A stretch of DNA of 64,000 bases from assembly GCA_039588915.1 (NCBI GenBank), contig JBDGYV010000003.1:6525-70524 (forward strand), read 5' to 3'. Below, one piece after another: positions 1-7,359 of the stretch. The number at the start of each line of letters is the position of its first letter. Position 1 is the first letter of the stretch. This DNA comes from CAMYLR01 sp039588915 (GTDB lineage Bacteria; Gemmatimonadota; Gemmatimonadetes; JACCXV01; JAHWKZ01). A program made the translations under genes and the position numbers. The notes below the pieces were generated by a model. That model had not been told where the DNA came from and searched no databases. It was given only the letters and a program-made list of their open reading frames with translations.

Positions 1-1
1 G

Positions 2-1060
2 CCCCGCACGGCCCGCGGGGAGCTCAAACTGCCGGCAGTCGATGAAATCATGCGTCAACTCAGAAGCGTACGTCGCAAAGCCTTGAAACGTGCTCGGGAG
101 GCGGACCTGAACGCGGACCAGCGACTCACGAGGGGAGGCTTCGTGTACCGGCTGGTTGTACAGCACGAGCATCAACACCAGGAAACGATACTCCAGTCGA
201 TCGCCCGAATGGAGAACTTCGTGTACGAGCCAGCCTACGGGGATCGACTGCCCAAGGCACCGCTGCCACCCGACACGGAAATGGTCGTTATTCCTTCGGG
301 GGCATTCCCAATGGGCACCAATCGAGAGGCCGACACCTACGACAACGAACGACCCGCGCACTGGGTCGACGTCGAGGCATTCTGGATCGACACTGCCCCG
401 GTCACAGCCGGGCAGTTTCTTCAATTCGTCGACCGGGGTGGCTACGAACGGCGCGAATGGTGGTGCGACGAAGGATGGACATGGCGGATAGAACATCAAG
501 TCGAGCAACCGCTGGGTTGGCGCCGCTCGGCAATCGGCTGGGAGGTCGTTGAATTCGGACGCCCCGAGCCATTGGTCCCCACGCGACCCGTACAGCACGT
601 TTCCTGGTATGAGGCGCGTGCCTACGCACGCTCGGTATCAAAGCGATTGCCAACCGAAGCCGAATGGGAAAAGGCCGCTGCGTGGGATCCCGAAGCGCGG
701 CTCGCTCGCCGCTTTCCGTGGGGCGACAGTCAACCCGAAGTGCATCACGCCAACCTCGGTGCGGAGATCTTCGGTCCCGCCCCCGTCGGTGCGTTTCCTG
801 CCGGCCGTTCCTTCTATGGTTGTCACCACATGCTGGGCGACGTCTGGGAGTGGACGGCCAGCGAGCTAGACGGCTACCCGGGCTTCGAGGCTTACCCGTA
901 CCCGGAATACTCCGCAATCCACTTCGGCCAGGGCTACCGTGTCCTTCGCGGAGGCTCATGGGCCACCGGTCGATCGGTAGCTCGAAACACCTTCCGCAAC
1001 TGGGATCTTCCCGAGCGGCGACAGATCTTCGCCGGTTTCCGCTGCGCCCGGGACGCTTGA
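2..1060 (+). CDS. egtB: EgtB-like sulfoxide synthase / formylglycine-generating-enzyme-fold protein (5' end missing)
   Basis: The reading frame is open to the first base of the window, so the N-terminus lies outside; about 352 residues are visible. The first ~50 visible residues look like the end of a DinB_2 metal-binding bundle, with the His-rich motif HEHQHQE that supplies iron ligands in EgtB. The rest is an FGE-sulfatase fold: IPSGAFPMG, HVSWYEARAYA, RLPTEAEWEKAA and the closing LRGGSWAT, FRNW and GFRCA motifs. EgtB proteins join gamma-glutamylcysteine or cysteine to hercynine using iron and oxygen in ergothioneine synthesis. The FRNW/AGFR ending favours the EgtB class over plain sulfatase modifiers. 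No egtD is visible, so ergothioneine itself is inferred. The stop overlaps the next start (TTGA). Confidence 0.8.
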   Translation, partial: PRTARGELKLPAVDEIMRQLRSVRRKALKRAREADLNADQRLTRGGFVYRLVVQHEHQHQETILQSIARMENFVYEPAYGDRLPKAPLPPDTEMVVIPSGAFPMGTNREADTYDNERPAHWVDVEAFWIDTAPVTAGQFLQFVDRGGYERREWWCDEGWTWRIEHQVEQPLGWRRSAIGWEVVEFGRPEPLVPTRPVQHVSWYEARAYARSVSKRLPTEAEWEKAAAWDPEARLARRFPWGDSQPEVHHANLGAEIFGPAPVGAFPAGRSFYGCHHMLGDVWEWTASELDGYPGFEAYPYPEYSAIHFGQGYRVLRGGSWATGRSVARNTFRNWDLPERRQIFAGFRCARDA

Positions 1061-2091
1061 TCCAACCCGGAGAACTCGCCAAACGACTGGCAGGACTACC
1101 ACTCGACGTCGAAGAGTGTCGGATCGAGATCGGCTCAGTGCCGGCGGTCGGCTACTACGGTGGAGCACCCAGACCCACCGGCACAGTCGTACTGATCGGG
1201 GGTGGATACCTCGGCCGCGGCGAAAACGTCGATTGGACACCCGAGGACCAAACGACTTTCAGGGACACCGTGCAAGACGCGGTTGCCGCCAGCCGCACGA
1301 CGGTCGGTGAGCTCAGTGAGCAACTGGAGCAGGACTTGGTCGCACACCACCGGGCCGCGATCGAGGCGGCGGCCATCGACCTGGCGTTGCGTCAAGGCGA
1401 AAGCAATCTGTTTGCGATCGCCGCGCTGCCGGCAGAGCCGGTGACCTTTTGTTGGTCGATCGGTCACGACCTGTCGAAAACCGTCGGTGGACCGCTGGCA
1501 GCGGTGCGAACAATTCTAAACGCTGAGCCAAACGCCACCCTCAAGCTTGACGTCCCGGTCGACGGATGGCCGGAAGCAACGTGGTCGGAGTTGGCTGTTA
1601 TCGACCGAGTGAGGATCGTCGATTTCAAGCGTCAGGGCACAGGTCACTCTGTGGCGCTCGCGCATCGGTACTTGCCAGAGGCCTGGCTGGAAGATCCACC
1701 CCTGGAAGCGCTTAGCGACAGCGGCCAATCGAGTGCATGGGCCGAGCGAGTGGCGGTGGACGGTTATGCAACGCGAATCGCTGACTTGGCTGGGCCCGCT
1801 TTTCGACCCGCGGCGATCAACGTCAAAGCGCCCCGCATGGGCGGCCCACTCGAAGCGTTGCGTTGTCTGGACCTATGTCGTCAGAATGGCTGGACCGCGT
1901 ACATCGGGGGCATGTTTGAGGTCGGTCCCGGTCGACCCCAGGCCCGCGTGCTTGCTTCGCTGTTTACCAGCCACCAATGGAACGACTTAGCACCCATGCG
2001 GCTTTGCGATTCGGATCCCTACCCAACGAGTCCGTTGCCGATATCGTCCGACCCCCGAGGCTTTGGGGAATCCGTTTCCCTGGCCGACTAG
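1057..2091 (+). CDS. Enolase-superfamily (mandelate racemase/muconate-type) protein of unknown substrate
   Basis: About 344 residues. The open frame extends far upstream inside egtB, but the TTG at 1057 overlaps the egtB stop by four bases and begins where the product starts to look like protein, so I take it as the start. The C-terminal half resembles an enolase-superfamily barrel: a DFKRQGTGH strand, then NVKAPRMGGPLEAL and YIGGMFEVGPGR near residues 255-300, in the position of the Lys/Asp metal and acid-base strands. The N-terminal part would be the capping domain. The substrate cannot be named; coupling to egtB hints at related small-molecule chemistry but proves nothing. Its TAG shares four bases (CTAG) with the thrS stop on the other strand. 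Confidence 0.6.
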   Translation: MIQPGELAKRLAGLPLDVEECRIEIGSVPAVGYYGGAPRPTGTVVLIGGGYLGRGENVDWTPEDQTTFRDTVQDAVAASRTTVGELSEQLEQDLVAHHRAAIEAAAIDLALRQGESNLFAIAALPAEPVTFCWSIGHDLSKTVGGPLAAVRTILNAEPNATLKLDVPVDGWPEATWSELAVIDRVRIVDFKRQGTGHSVALAHRYLPEAWLEDPPLEALSDSGQSSAWAERVAVDGYATRIADLAGPAFRPAAINVKAPRMGGPLEALRCLDLCRQNGWTAYIGGMFEVGPGRPQARVLASLFTSHQWNDLAPMRLCDSDPYPTSPLPISSDPRGFGESVSLAD

Positions 2092-4028
2092 CCAGCGACC
2101 CCAGGTCGAGGTGCCGCACCCTCCTCCATGATCCGACGCGCGAAGTGATCAATCTCCATCGACCCCAGTTCCCCTTCCACGTGGGATCGAACGCTGACAT
2201 GCCCTATCCCCAGCTCACGCTCGCCGACGACGACCATGTACGGAATCTTCTGGGTCTCGGCATCCCTCACCTTGTAACCCACGCCCTCTCTCCGGTCGTC
2301 CACGTGCACTCGGACCTCGTGGCGACGTAGATGAGTGGCAACACTCTCGGCGTAATCATTGAACTGGTCGCTCACCGGAATGATGCGCACTTGCTCGGGC
2401 GCTAACCACGTAGGAAACGCTCCTCCATAATGCTCGATGAGAACACCCAAGAACCGCTCGATCGATCCGAGGATCGTTCGATGGATGACGACCGGTCGTT
2501 CCTCGCTCCCGTCAGAGGCGGTGTAGTGCAGGTCGAAACGCTCCGGCAGGTTGAAGTCCAACTGGATCGTCGCCAACTGCCACCGGCGCCCTAGTGCGTC
2601 CGTGGCCTGAAAGTCGATCTTGGGGCCGTAGAACGCCCCCTCGCCGGCGCTGATGGTGAACTCCCGCTCGTTATCGACCAACGCCTGCTCGAGTACCGCC
2701 TCGGCCCGATCCCACATCTCATCGGTACCAATGTACGAATCTGGGCGGGTCGATAGCTCCACCTCGATCTCGAACCCGAAGACATCCCCAAGCACGAACT
2801 CTACGAGTCCGAGCAAGGATGTCACCTCGGCCTGAATCTGATCGGGTGTGCAGAAGATGTGTGCGTCGTCTTGAACAAACGTACGCACGCGCAGAAGCCC
2901 GCTGATGACGCCCGACTTTTCGTACCGGTGCAATCGACCGAAGTCCGTATACCGGATTGGCAGGTCTCGATACGATCGCTTGCGACTCGAGTATACGAAC
3001 GTCGACGCCGGGCAGTTCATCGGTTTGATCGCCATTTCGCGGTCATCCGCAGCGGTGAAGTACATGTGCTCGCGGTAGTTGTCGTAGTGGCCCGACCGGT
3101 GCCAGAGTTCTACATCGTAGATCTGCGGGGTGACGATTTCGTCGTGTGGCCACTCAGTTGCGAACAGTTCGCGCATGAAGCTTTGTAGCCGGTTGTAGAT
3201 CCAGGCGCCCTTGGGATGAAAGTACGGGCTCGCCGGCGCGTTGGGATGAAACGAGAAAAGATCCAACTCGCGACCAAGCCGACGATGGTCACGCGCTTTG
3301 GCAGCCTCGATCCGCTCCAGGTGCTGCTCCAGCTCAGCTTTGTCGAAGAAAGCGGTCCCATAGATCCGGGTGAGCATCTTGTTCCGCTCATCGCCGCGCC
3401 AATAAGCCCCAGCGGTAGACAACAACCGATAAATCCCCAACTTGCCGGTGGCCGGCACGTGCGGGCCGCGACAGAGGTCGATCCACTCCCCCTGGCGGTA
3501 CAGCGTCAAGGTCTCGTCCGGTGGTAGGTCCTCGATGATCTCGATCTTGTAAGGCTCATCGAGCTCACGAAACAGCGCCACCGCCTCGTCGCGGGACACA
3601 ACTTCGCGGGTGATCTCCAGGTTCTCCTTAGCGATCTTGGCCATCTCCGCCTCGATCGCCTCGAAATCTTCCGGCGTGAATGGCGGGTCGCGATCGAAAT
3701 CGTAGTAGAAGCCATCGGCTATTACGGGACCGATCGTCACTTTGGTCTCGGGCCACAGCCGCTGAACCGCCTGGGCCATGAGATGGGCGGTGGAATGACG
3801 GAAGATATCGAGCGCCTCGGGGTCACGGCTGGTCAGGATCCGGAGTTGGGAGTCGCGCTCCAGCGGCCGACCTAGGTCGTAGGGTTGCCCGTCGACCTCC
3901 GCCGCCAACGCCGCCCGAGCGAGACCGGAGCCGATCCGGCTTGCGACGTCGAGCGGCGTTGAACCGGCCGCCATGTCAAGTGTGGCCCCATCGGGCAGAG
4001 CGATGGTCGTGGTCTTTTCGTTAGTCAT
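2088..4028 (-). CDS. thrS: Threonyl-tRNA synthetase
   Basis: 646 residues, full length for the family. An N-terminal TGS domain (about 8-70) precedes the editing domain with HSTAHLMAQAV (HxxxH zinc-type motif) and the class II core. The core shows the MNCP zinc-ligand motif, RLHRYEKSG (motif 2 region), QDDAHIF and HRTILGSIERFLGVLIEHY (motif 3), then an anticodon-binding domain. It charges tRNA-Thr in the cytoplasm. The active-site segment reads MNCPASTFVY rather than the enterobacterial MNCPGH form, a variant I associate with some other phyla. No T-box-like leader fits in the short gap upstream, and no strong Shine-Dalgarno precedes the ATG. Confidence 0.97.
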   Translation of the reverse strand: MTNEKTTTIALPDGATLDMAAGSTPLDVASRIGSGLARAALAAEVDGQPYDLGRPLERDSQLRILTSRDPEALDIFRHSTAHLMAQAVQRLWPETKVTIGPVIADGFYYDFDRDPPFTPEDFEAIEAEMAKIAKENLEITREVVSRDEAVALFRELDEPYKIEIIEDLPPDETLTLYRQGEWIDLCRGPHVPATGKLGIYRLLSTAGAYWRGDERNKMLTRIYGTAFFDKAELEQHLERIEAAKARDHRRLGRELDLFSFHPNAPASPYFHPKGAWIYNRLQSFMRELFATEWPHDEIVTPQIYDVELWHRSGHYDNYREHMYFTAADDREMAIKPMNCPASTFVYSSRKRSYRDLPIRYTDFGRLHRYEKSGVISGLLRVRTFVQDDAHIFCTPDQIQAEVTSLLGLVEFVLGDVFGFEIEVELSTRPDSYIGTDEMWDRAEAVLEQALVDNEREFTISAGEGAFYGPKIDFQATDALGRRWQLATIQLDFNLPERFDLHYTASDGSEERPVVIHRTILGSIERFLGVLIEHYGGAFPTWLAPEQVRIIPVSDQFNDYAESVATHLRRHEVRVHVDDRREGVGYKVRDAETQKIPYMVVVGERELGIGHVSVRSHVEGELGSMEIDHFARRIMEEGAAPRPGVAG

Positions 4029-4089
4029 AGGTTGGCGAAGCTACGCGGCGTTTCTAGGACCGGCAAAACAGGTTCGCCGTTTAGTCGCA

Positions 4090-4461
4090 CTAATCCACTT
4101 CGGCGGCAGCTTCAGTTGAGATGTCGGGACCGAGCCAGCCCCAACGCTCGAAATCCACCCGTCCGTCGAGATCGAACTTAACGCCCTCCCGCTCGAGCAG
4201 GGCTCGCTGAAGCTCTGGCGGAATCCCGACCTTGCCGATTGAGATCTCCCCATGCACGTTGATTATCCGCTGCCACGGGACATCAGCGTCTTCCGGAAGC
4301 GCGTGGAGCGCCCACCCCACGGTCCTAGCCGCTCTCGGTTTGCCGCATAGCGCCGCTATGTGACCGTAGGTTGCCACTCTCCCGCGAGGGACACGTCGAA
4401 CCATCGCGTAGACATCTTCGTAAAACGACGACCTAGATCGTTTGGGCGTGGCGGGAGTCAC
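4090..4461 (-). CDS. Alkyltransferase-like DNA-binding protein (ATL, MGMT fold without the active Cys)
   Basis: 123 residues with a GTG start; the frame has no better start upstream. It matches the C-terminal domain of O6-alkylguanine-DNA alkyltransferases: a helix-turn-helix (RVATYGHIAALCG), the Arg-finger region (RAARTVGWAL) and the active-site loop, which reads PWQRIIN. The alkyl-accepting Cys of PCHR is replaced by Trp63, the hallmark of ATL proteins. These bind O6-alkylguanine, flip it out and pass the lesion to nucleotide excision repair instead of repairing it themselves. A 14-bp palindrome abuts the start codon. Confidence 0.88.
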   Translation of the reverse strand: MTPATPKRSRSSFYEDVYAMVRRVPRGRVATYGHIAALCGKPRAARTVGWALHALPEDADVPWQRIINVHGEISIGKVGIPPELQRALLEREGVKFDLDGRVDFERWGWLGPDISTEAAAEVD

Positions 4462-4556
4462 CGGGGCATGCCCCGTAGATCGTCGACGAACGACGAAAAC
4501 GGCGCGCCGTCAGGCTTCCCTAACGACGCGCCCAAAGAGTCCTTCCAAACAGAGTC

Positions 4557-4586
4557 TGGTGGAGCTGATCGGAATCGAACCGACGA
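4557..4586 (-). repeat. Distal att copy: orphan 30-bp 3' end of tRNA-Ala
   Basis: Identical to 5618-5647. Read on the minus strand it carries the T arm, acceptor 3' strand and CCA of tRNA-Ala. The sequence next to it cannot complete a tRNA: no D arm or anticodon arm can be folded. It marks the end of the integrated element distal to the intact tRNA gene. Confidence 0.85.
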
Positions 4587-4653
4587 TGGCTCTTGGGGCC
4601 CCAGGTCATCAGGCCTCTCGCCGCGACACGGTTCTCTCAAGAAGCGCTGTACA

Positions 4654-5124
4654 TCAGCCGATCTCTAGATTTCCGCAGGCGACAATGTTACCGATCTCTT
4701 CCTCGGACTCGTGCACATTGACGTAGTAGTCAGCTCCTGGCTCGAGCGTGGCTTCGAACCTCGCCGTGGCGTTGTCTTGTCCCTCGGTCGAGCTCGGAAC
4801 CAGCGGCGGGTAGTCGTCAGGATTGCCCAGTATCGGCCCATCGGAGCCGCATCGGCCCACGTGGACGTGCCACGGATAGCTTCCCGCAGCAAGGCCTCCC
4901 CGCAGCGTAAGAGTAGCTCGTACCGACAAGTCTGGGAGCCGCGTCATCGTTGCATTGGCCACCGAGTTCTCCTCGGCGAACTGCCCCCCACCTACTGCCG
5001 TATAAACGCGACCGTGCCACTGCTCGCCCTCCTGTTGGCGGGCTTGTCTCGAGCTACATGCAAAAAGTGCGGTCATGGTGAACACGACCGCGAGGGCGAC
5101 TGACAGATGCTCGAGTCGACGCAT
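4654..5124 (-). CDS. Predicted lipoprotein with a CHRD/Cu-Zn-SOD-like domain
   Basis: 156 residues from an ATG preceded at ideal spacing by a strong Shine-Dalgarno (AAGGGGGAG), which decides the start against an upstream one. A hydrophobic signal ends in a lipobox (ALFAC, Cys about residue 23), so the mature protein should be a membrane-anchored lipoprotein. The body has a HVHVGRCG motif, GPILG, and YYVNVHES followed by VACGNL, resembling CHRD or Cu/Zn-superoxide-dismutase-like beta sandwiches. A full set of copper/zinc ligands is not evident, so enzyme activity should not be assumed. It lies inside the tRNA-Ala element relic and may be surviving cargo. Confidence 0.7.
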   Translation of the reverse strand: MRRLEHLSVALAVVFTMTALFACSSRQARQQEGEQWHGRVYTAVGGGQFAEENSVANATMTRLPDLSVRATLTLRGGLAAGSYPWHVHVGRCGSDGPILGNPDDYPPLVPSSTEGQDNATARFEATLEPGADYYVNVHESEEEIGNIVACGNLEIG

Positions 5125-5287
5125 AACTCCCCCTTTTCTGGCTTCTTCTTCTGTCAAACCGGACCCAAAACTCTCAAGAGCAATCTCGTACCTTTGTCGA
5201 GGCGTGTTTACTTTATCGAGCCTACCACGAAAAGCGTTGAACGGTCAAACAAAAGGGATTACCTGCCGGAAAGACCCGTCAAAGCCG

Positions 5288-5542
5288 ATGGACCGCCACC
5301 TCGCGGACAGATGGCTGCGAGAGGCCGAAAAGCTGGCTGGGCTAGAGCCGCAGGAGGGCGGCTTTTGGCACCCGTTCCGCAGAAAAGCGGCCACAGAACT
5401 CAAGGGGGCGCCAGACAAGGATGTCATGGCGCTTCTCGGGTGGAGTGATCTGCGCAGCCTCAAGACAGCCTGCCAGCACGCTGACCCCACCACCATGCTC
5501 ACGGCTCTCGAATCCCGCCAGGAGCTACGGGAGGTTCGATGA
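5288..5542 (+). pseudogene. C-terminal remnant of a tyrosine recombinase (integrase)
   Basis: The open frame starts earlier, but recognisable homology covers only about 84 residues from near the ATG at 5288. It contains the box II region HPFRRKAATELK (the HxxR catalytic pair) and the following LLGW segment, where Trp occupies the His/Trp position. In the final box, where a catalytic Tyr is expected (CY-Q-x-x-D in relatives), the sequence reads ACQHADP, so Tyr appears replaced by Cys. The N-terminal DNA-binding and core-binding domains and box I are absent. It is next to the attachment site it would have used and is almost certainly inactive. Confidence 0.75.
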
Positions 5543-5554
5543 CGCAAAGTGACA

Positions 5555-5574
5555 CACCCCTCCGTTACGGGGTG
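5555..5574 (+). other. Short hairpin after the integrase remnant
   Basis: CACCCC and GGGGTG form a 6-bp stem around an 8-nt loop just after the remnant stop. No U-run follows, so it is not a convincing terminator. Otherwise nothing is seen between the remnant and the tRNA. Confidence 0.3.
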
Positions 5575-5617
5575 CTGTTCACATCCGCCTATCTTATTGC
5601 CAGATTACGGGTTAAGT

Positions 5618-5647
5618 TGGTGGAGCTGATCGGAATCGAACCGACGA
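5618..5647 (-). repeat. tRNA-proximal att copy inside tRNA-Ala
   Basis: The 3' 30 bases of the intact tRNA-Ala, identical to 4557-4586. Identity ends at the junction of T arm and variable loop, the usual crossover zone for tRNA-targeting integrases. Confidence 0.85.
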
Positions 5648-5693
5648 CCTCCTGAGTGCGATTCAGGCGCTCTCCCAGCTGAGCTACAGCCCC
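5618..5693 (-). tRNA. tRNA-Ala (anticodon CGC)
   Basis: A 76-nt cloverleaf with encoded CCA: 7-bp acceptor stem containing the G3-U70 wobble pair that identifies tRNA-Ala, 4-bp D stem, anticodon stem CCTGA/TCAGG with loop ATCGCAC (CGC reads GCG codons), a 5-nt variable loop and a normal T arm. Its 3' 30 bases are duplicated at 4557-4586, showing it served as an integration site; the gene stayed intact after integration. Confidence 0.95.
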
Positions 5694-5704
5694 AACTCCG
5701 CAAA

Positions 5705-5734
5705 AATATACCCGGCAGCTCGTAAATCGTCGAA
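5705..5734 (-). promoter_or_regulatory. Likely promoter of tRNA-Ala
   Basis: On the minus strand TATATT (5705-5710) serves as -10, with TTCGAC (5729-5734) 18 bp upstream as a weak -35. Transcription would start shortly before the mature tRNA 5' end. The AT-rich -10 stands out in GC-rich surroundings. Judged by eye. Confidence 0.5.
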
Positions 5735-5748
5735 CGCGAAACCGGGTG

Positions 5749-6786
5749 CTATTGCGTCAGCAGACCCTCGCCGATCTCAGTCCATCGCTTCAAGTAGTAC
5801 TGCATCGTTTCGCGCAGGGTCTCGCGCAAGTCGTACTTCGGCTCCCAGCCGAGTGAGCGGATCTTGGTGATGTCTGGAGGGAGCCGATCCGAGTCCTCGT
5901 ACCCCTCGCCGTAAAACTCTTCACCGCTCACATCGACGATCTCGCTTCGCGAAGGCTCGCCGGTGAGCTCCTCGTACAATTCGACCATCAGGTTCGCGAG
6001 ATTGCGCATCGTGATGTTGTTCCCTGGATTACCGATGTTGTAGATCTGATTTTTGGACACACCAGGGTTGTCGAGAATCGCTTGGAACGCGCGATTGGCG
6101 TCCCCAATATGCAAGAACGTTCGATGCGCCTCGCCACCGTCAACCAGCTGCATACGCCCACCCGTCAACAGCGCGGACATGAAATGTGCAAACACTCGCG
6201 GACCCCCCTGGCTGTTGGCCGGTACCAGGTAGTCTATGCGACTTCCACAGAAGTTGAACGGGCGGATGATAGTGTACTCGATGTTGCCGGCGGTCCCGTG
6301 GCCATGGATGACTCTCTCGAGCAACACCTTCGATGTCGCGTAAATCCAGCGCTGCTTTTCCACGGGGCCGAAGAGGCTGTCGGTCTCGTCTTCGTAATAG
6401 CGCTCACCCTCTGTCAGCTTCCCGTACACCTCGGCAGAGGAATACTGTACGAGCTTTACGCCTGGGTTACCGAGACACATGCGAAGAACTTTCATGTTCT
6501 GATAAAAATTGAGATCGAAGACTTCGAGCGGAGTCGTGTTATAGAGACTCGGATTCGCGTAAGCGACGAGGTCCACGACGAGGTCAGCCTCGGCGATGAG
6601 CGCTCTTATAGGATCGTTTTCTTCGCGCACATCTATCTCATGAAAGACAAACCTCTCGCCTTCGATTCCAGCCAGTTTCTCGTTTGTGATATCAACACCG
6701 ACGAGGTCATGCTCGCCCCTCGATATCAAATGCTCAACCATGTGGGAGCCGATGAACCCCCCAGCTCCAAGAATCAGAATGTTCAA
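5749..6786 (-). CDS. NAD-dependent epimerase/dehydratase, ArnA-C/UDP-glucuronate decarboxylase-like
   Basis: 345 residues from a TTG preceded at 7 nt by GGGAG; the longer frame upstream adds ~40 residues unlike the family. An N-terminal Rossmann fold (ILGAGGFIGSHM) is followed by YATSK, the Tyr-Lys pair of extended short-chain dehydrogenases, then IRPFNFCGSRIDYL, NIGNPGNN and FYGEGYEDSDR. The last segments closely parallel the C-terminal dehydrogenase/decarboxylase domain of ArnA. A role in making a nucleotide sugar (UDP-xylose or a UDP-4-keto sugar) for LPS or glycan decoration fits the lipid A operon just upstream. The exact product cannot be read from sequence. Confidence 0.75.
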   Translation of the reverse strand: MNILILGAGGFIGSHMVEHLISRGEHDLVGVDITNEKLAGIEGERFVFHEIDVREENDPIRALIAEADLVVDLVAYANPSLYNTTPLEVFDLNFYQNMKVLRMCLGNPGVKLVQYSSAEVYGKLTEGERYYEDETDSLFGPVEKQRWIYATSKVLLERVIHGHGTAGNIEYTIIRPFNFCGSRIDYLVPANSQGGPRVFAHFMSALLTGGRMQLVDGGEAHRTFLHIGDANRAFQAILDNPGVSKNQIYNIGNPGNNITMRNLANLMVELYEELTGEPSRSEIVDVSGEEFYGEGYEDSDRLPPDITKIRSLGWEPKYDLRETLRETMQYYLKRWTEIGEGLLTQ

Positions 6787-6886
6787 TTGATGGCTCCCTT
6801 CCGGGCCTGCGTTGGAGTCCAGTTCGCCTACCGGGCACCCACAATCTGCATCCTCACGCCATCCCCAGGTAGACCCGTAGACGTCG

Positions 6887-7351
6887 TCAATGATGGTAGG
6901 GCTCACCGCGTATGATCGTCCAGGCGCGGTAGAGCTGCTCTACCAGCACGACCTGTGCCAACTCGTGCGCGAGCGTTTGAGGTCCCAGCGCGACGCTCCG
7001 ATCGGCAGCCTCGATCACTGCCGGCGAGAGCCCATCGTCTCCGCCAACCGCGAAAATCGCGCGCCTAACACCGCCAATGCACCATTCGTCGAGCAGTGCG
7101 GCCCAGCCCTCGGACGCCAGCGATTCCGCCTGTGGTGTCAGGGCGACCAACCGGTCGCGGGAGGCGGTCCCGGCGATCTTGAGAATCCGCTGACCCTCAT
7201 CCTCCAGCGCCTCCGCACCGGCCTTCTTGGAAGGCTTAACGTGCTTCCGCTCGATCCTGCAGAAGCGCTCGATTCGAACCATATAATCGGTTACGCCAGC
7301 CCACACCCAATCGCTTCTAAGTCGATCGACCGCGATGATCTCGATCTGCAC
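6887..7351 (-). CDS. rlmH: 23S rRNA pseudouridine-1915 N3-methyltransferase RlmH
   Basis: 154 residues with a GTG start, the normal length. A SPOUT-fold methyltransferase with the glycine-rich FAVGGDDGL loop and the diagnostic C-terminus LAQVVLVEQLYRAWTIIRGEPYHH. It methylates pseudouridine 1915 of 23S rRNA on assembled 70S ribosomes using SAM. It follows nadB by 8 bp at the tail of the envelope operon. Confidence 0.95.
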   Translation of the reverse strand: MQIEIIAVDRLRSDWVWAGVTDYMVRIERFCRIERKHVKPSKKAGAEALEDEGQRILKIAGTASRDRLVALTPQAESLASEGWAALLDEWCIGGVRRAIFAVGGDDGLSPAVIEAADRSVALGPQTLAHELAQVVLVEQLYRAWTIIRGEPYHH

Positions 7352-7359
7352 GTACTTCT

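Larger units (their letters stand above)
4557..5647. mobile_element. Decayed tRNA-Ala-integrated element bounded by 30-bp direct repeats
   Basis: Bases 4557-4586 and 5618-5647 are identical over 30 bp. The right copy is the 3' end of the intact tRNA-Ala gene (T arm, acceptor strand and CCA); the left copy stands alone with no cloverleaf. This is the signature left when a tyrosine recombinase integrates at a tRNA 3' end, giving attL and attR one unit (1,061 bp) apart. Inside are a lipoprotein gene (-) and, next to the intact tRNA and reading towards it, the C-terminal tail of a tyrosine recombinase. The element is far too small to be autonomous, so most of it has been deleted. Confidence 0.8.

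Noticed and set aside
664..1056. Upstream extension of the enolase-like gene inside egtB.
   Set aside because: The added residues are Arg/Pro/Ser-rich shadow translation; the TTG overlapping the egtB stop is the sensible start.
4557..4640. A second tRNA gene near the left repeat.
   Set aside because: Only the 3' 30 bases match tRNA-Ala; no anticodon or D arm can be folded from the neighbouring sequence.
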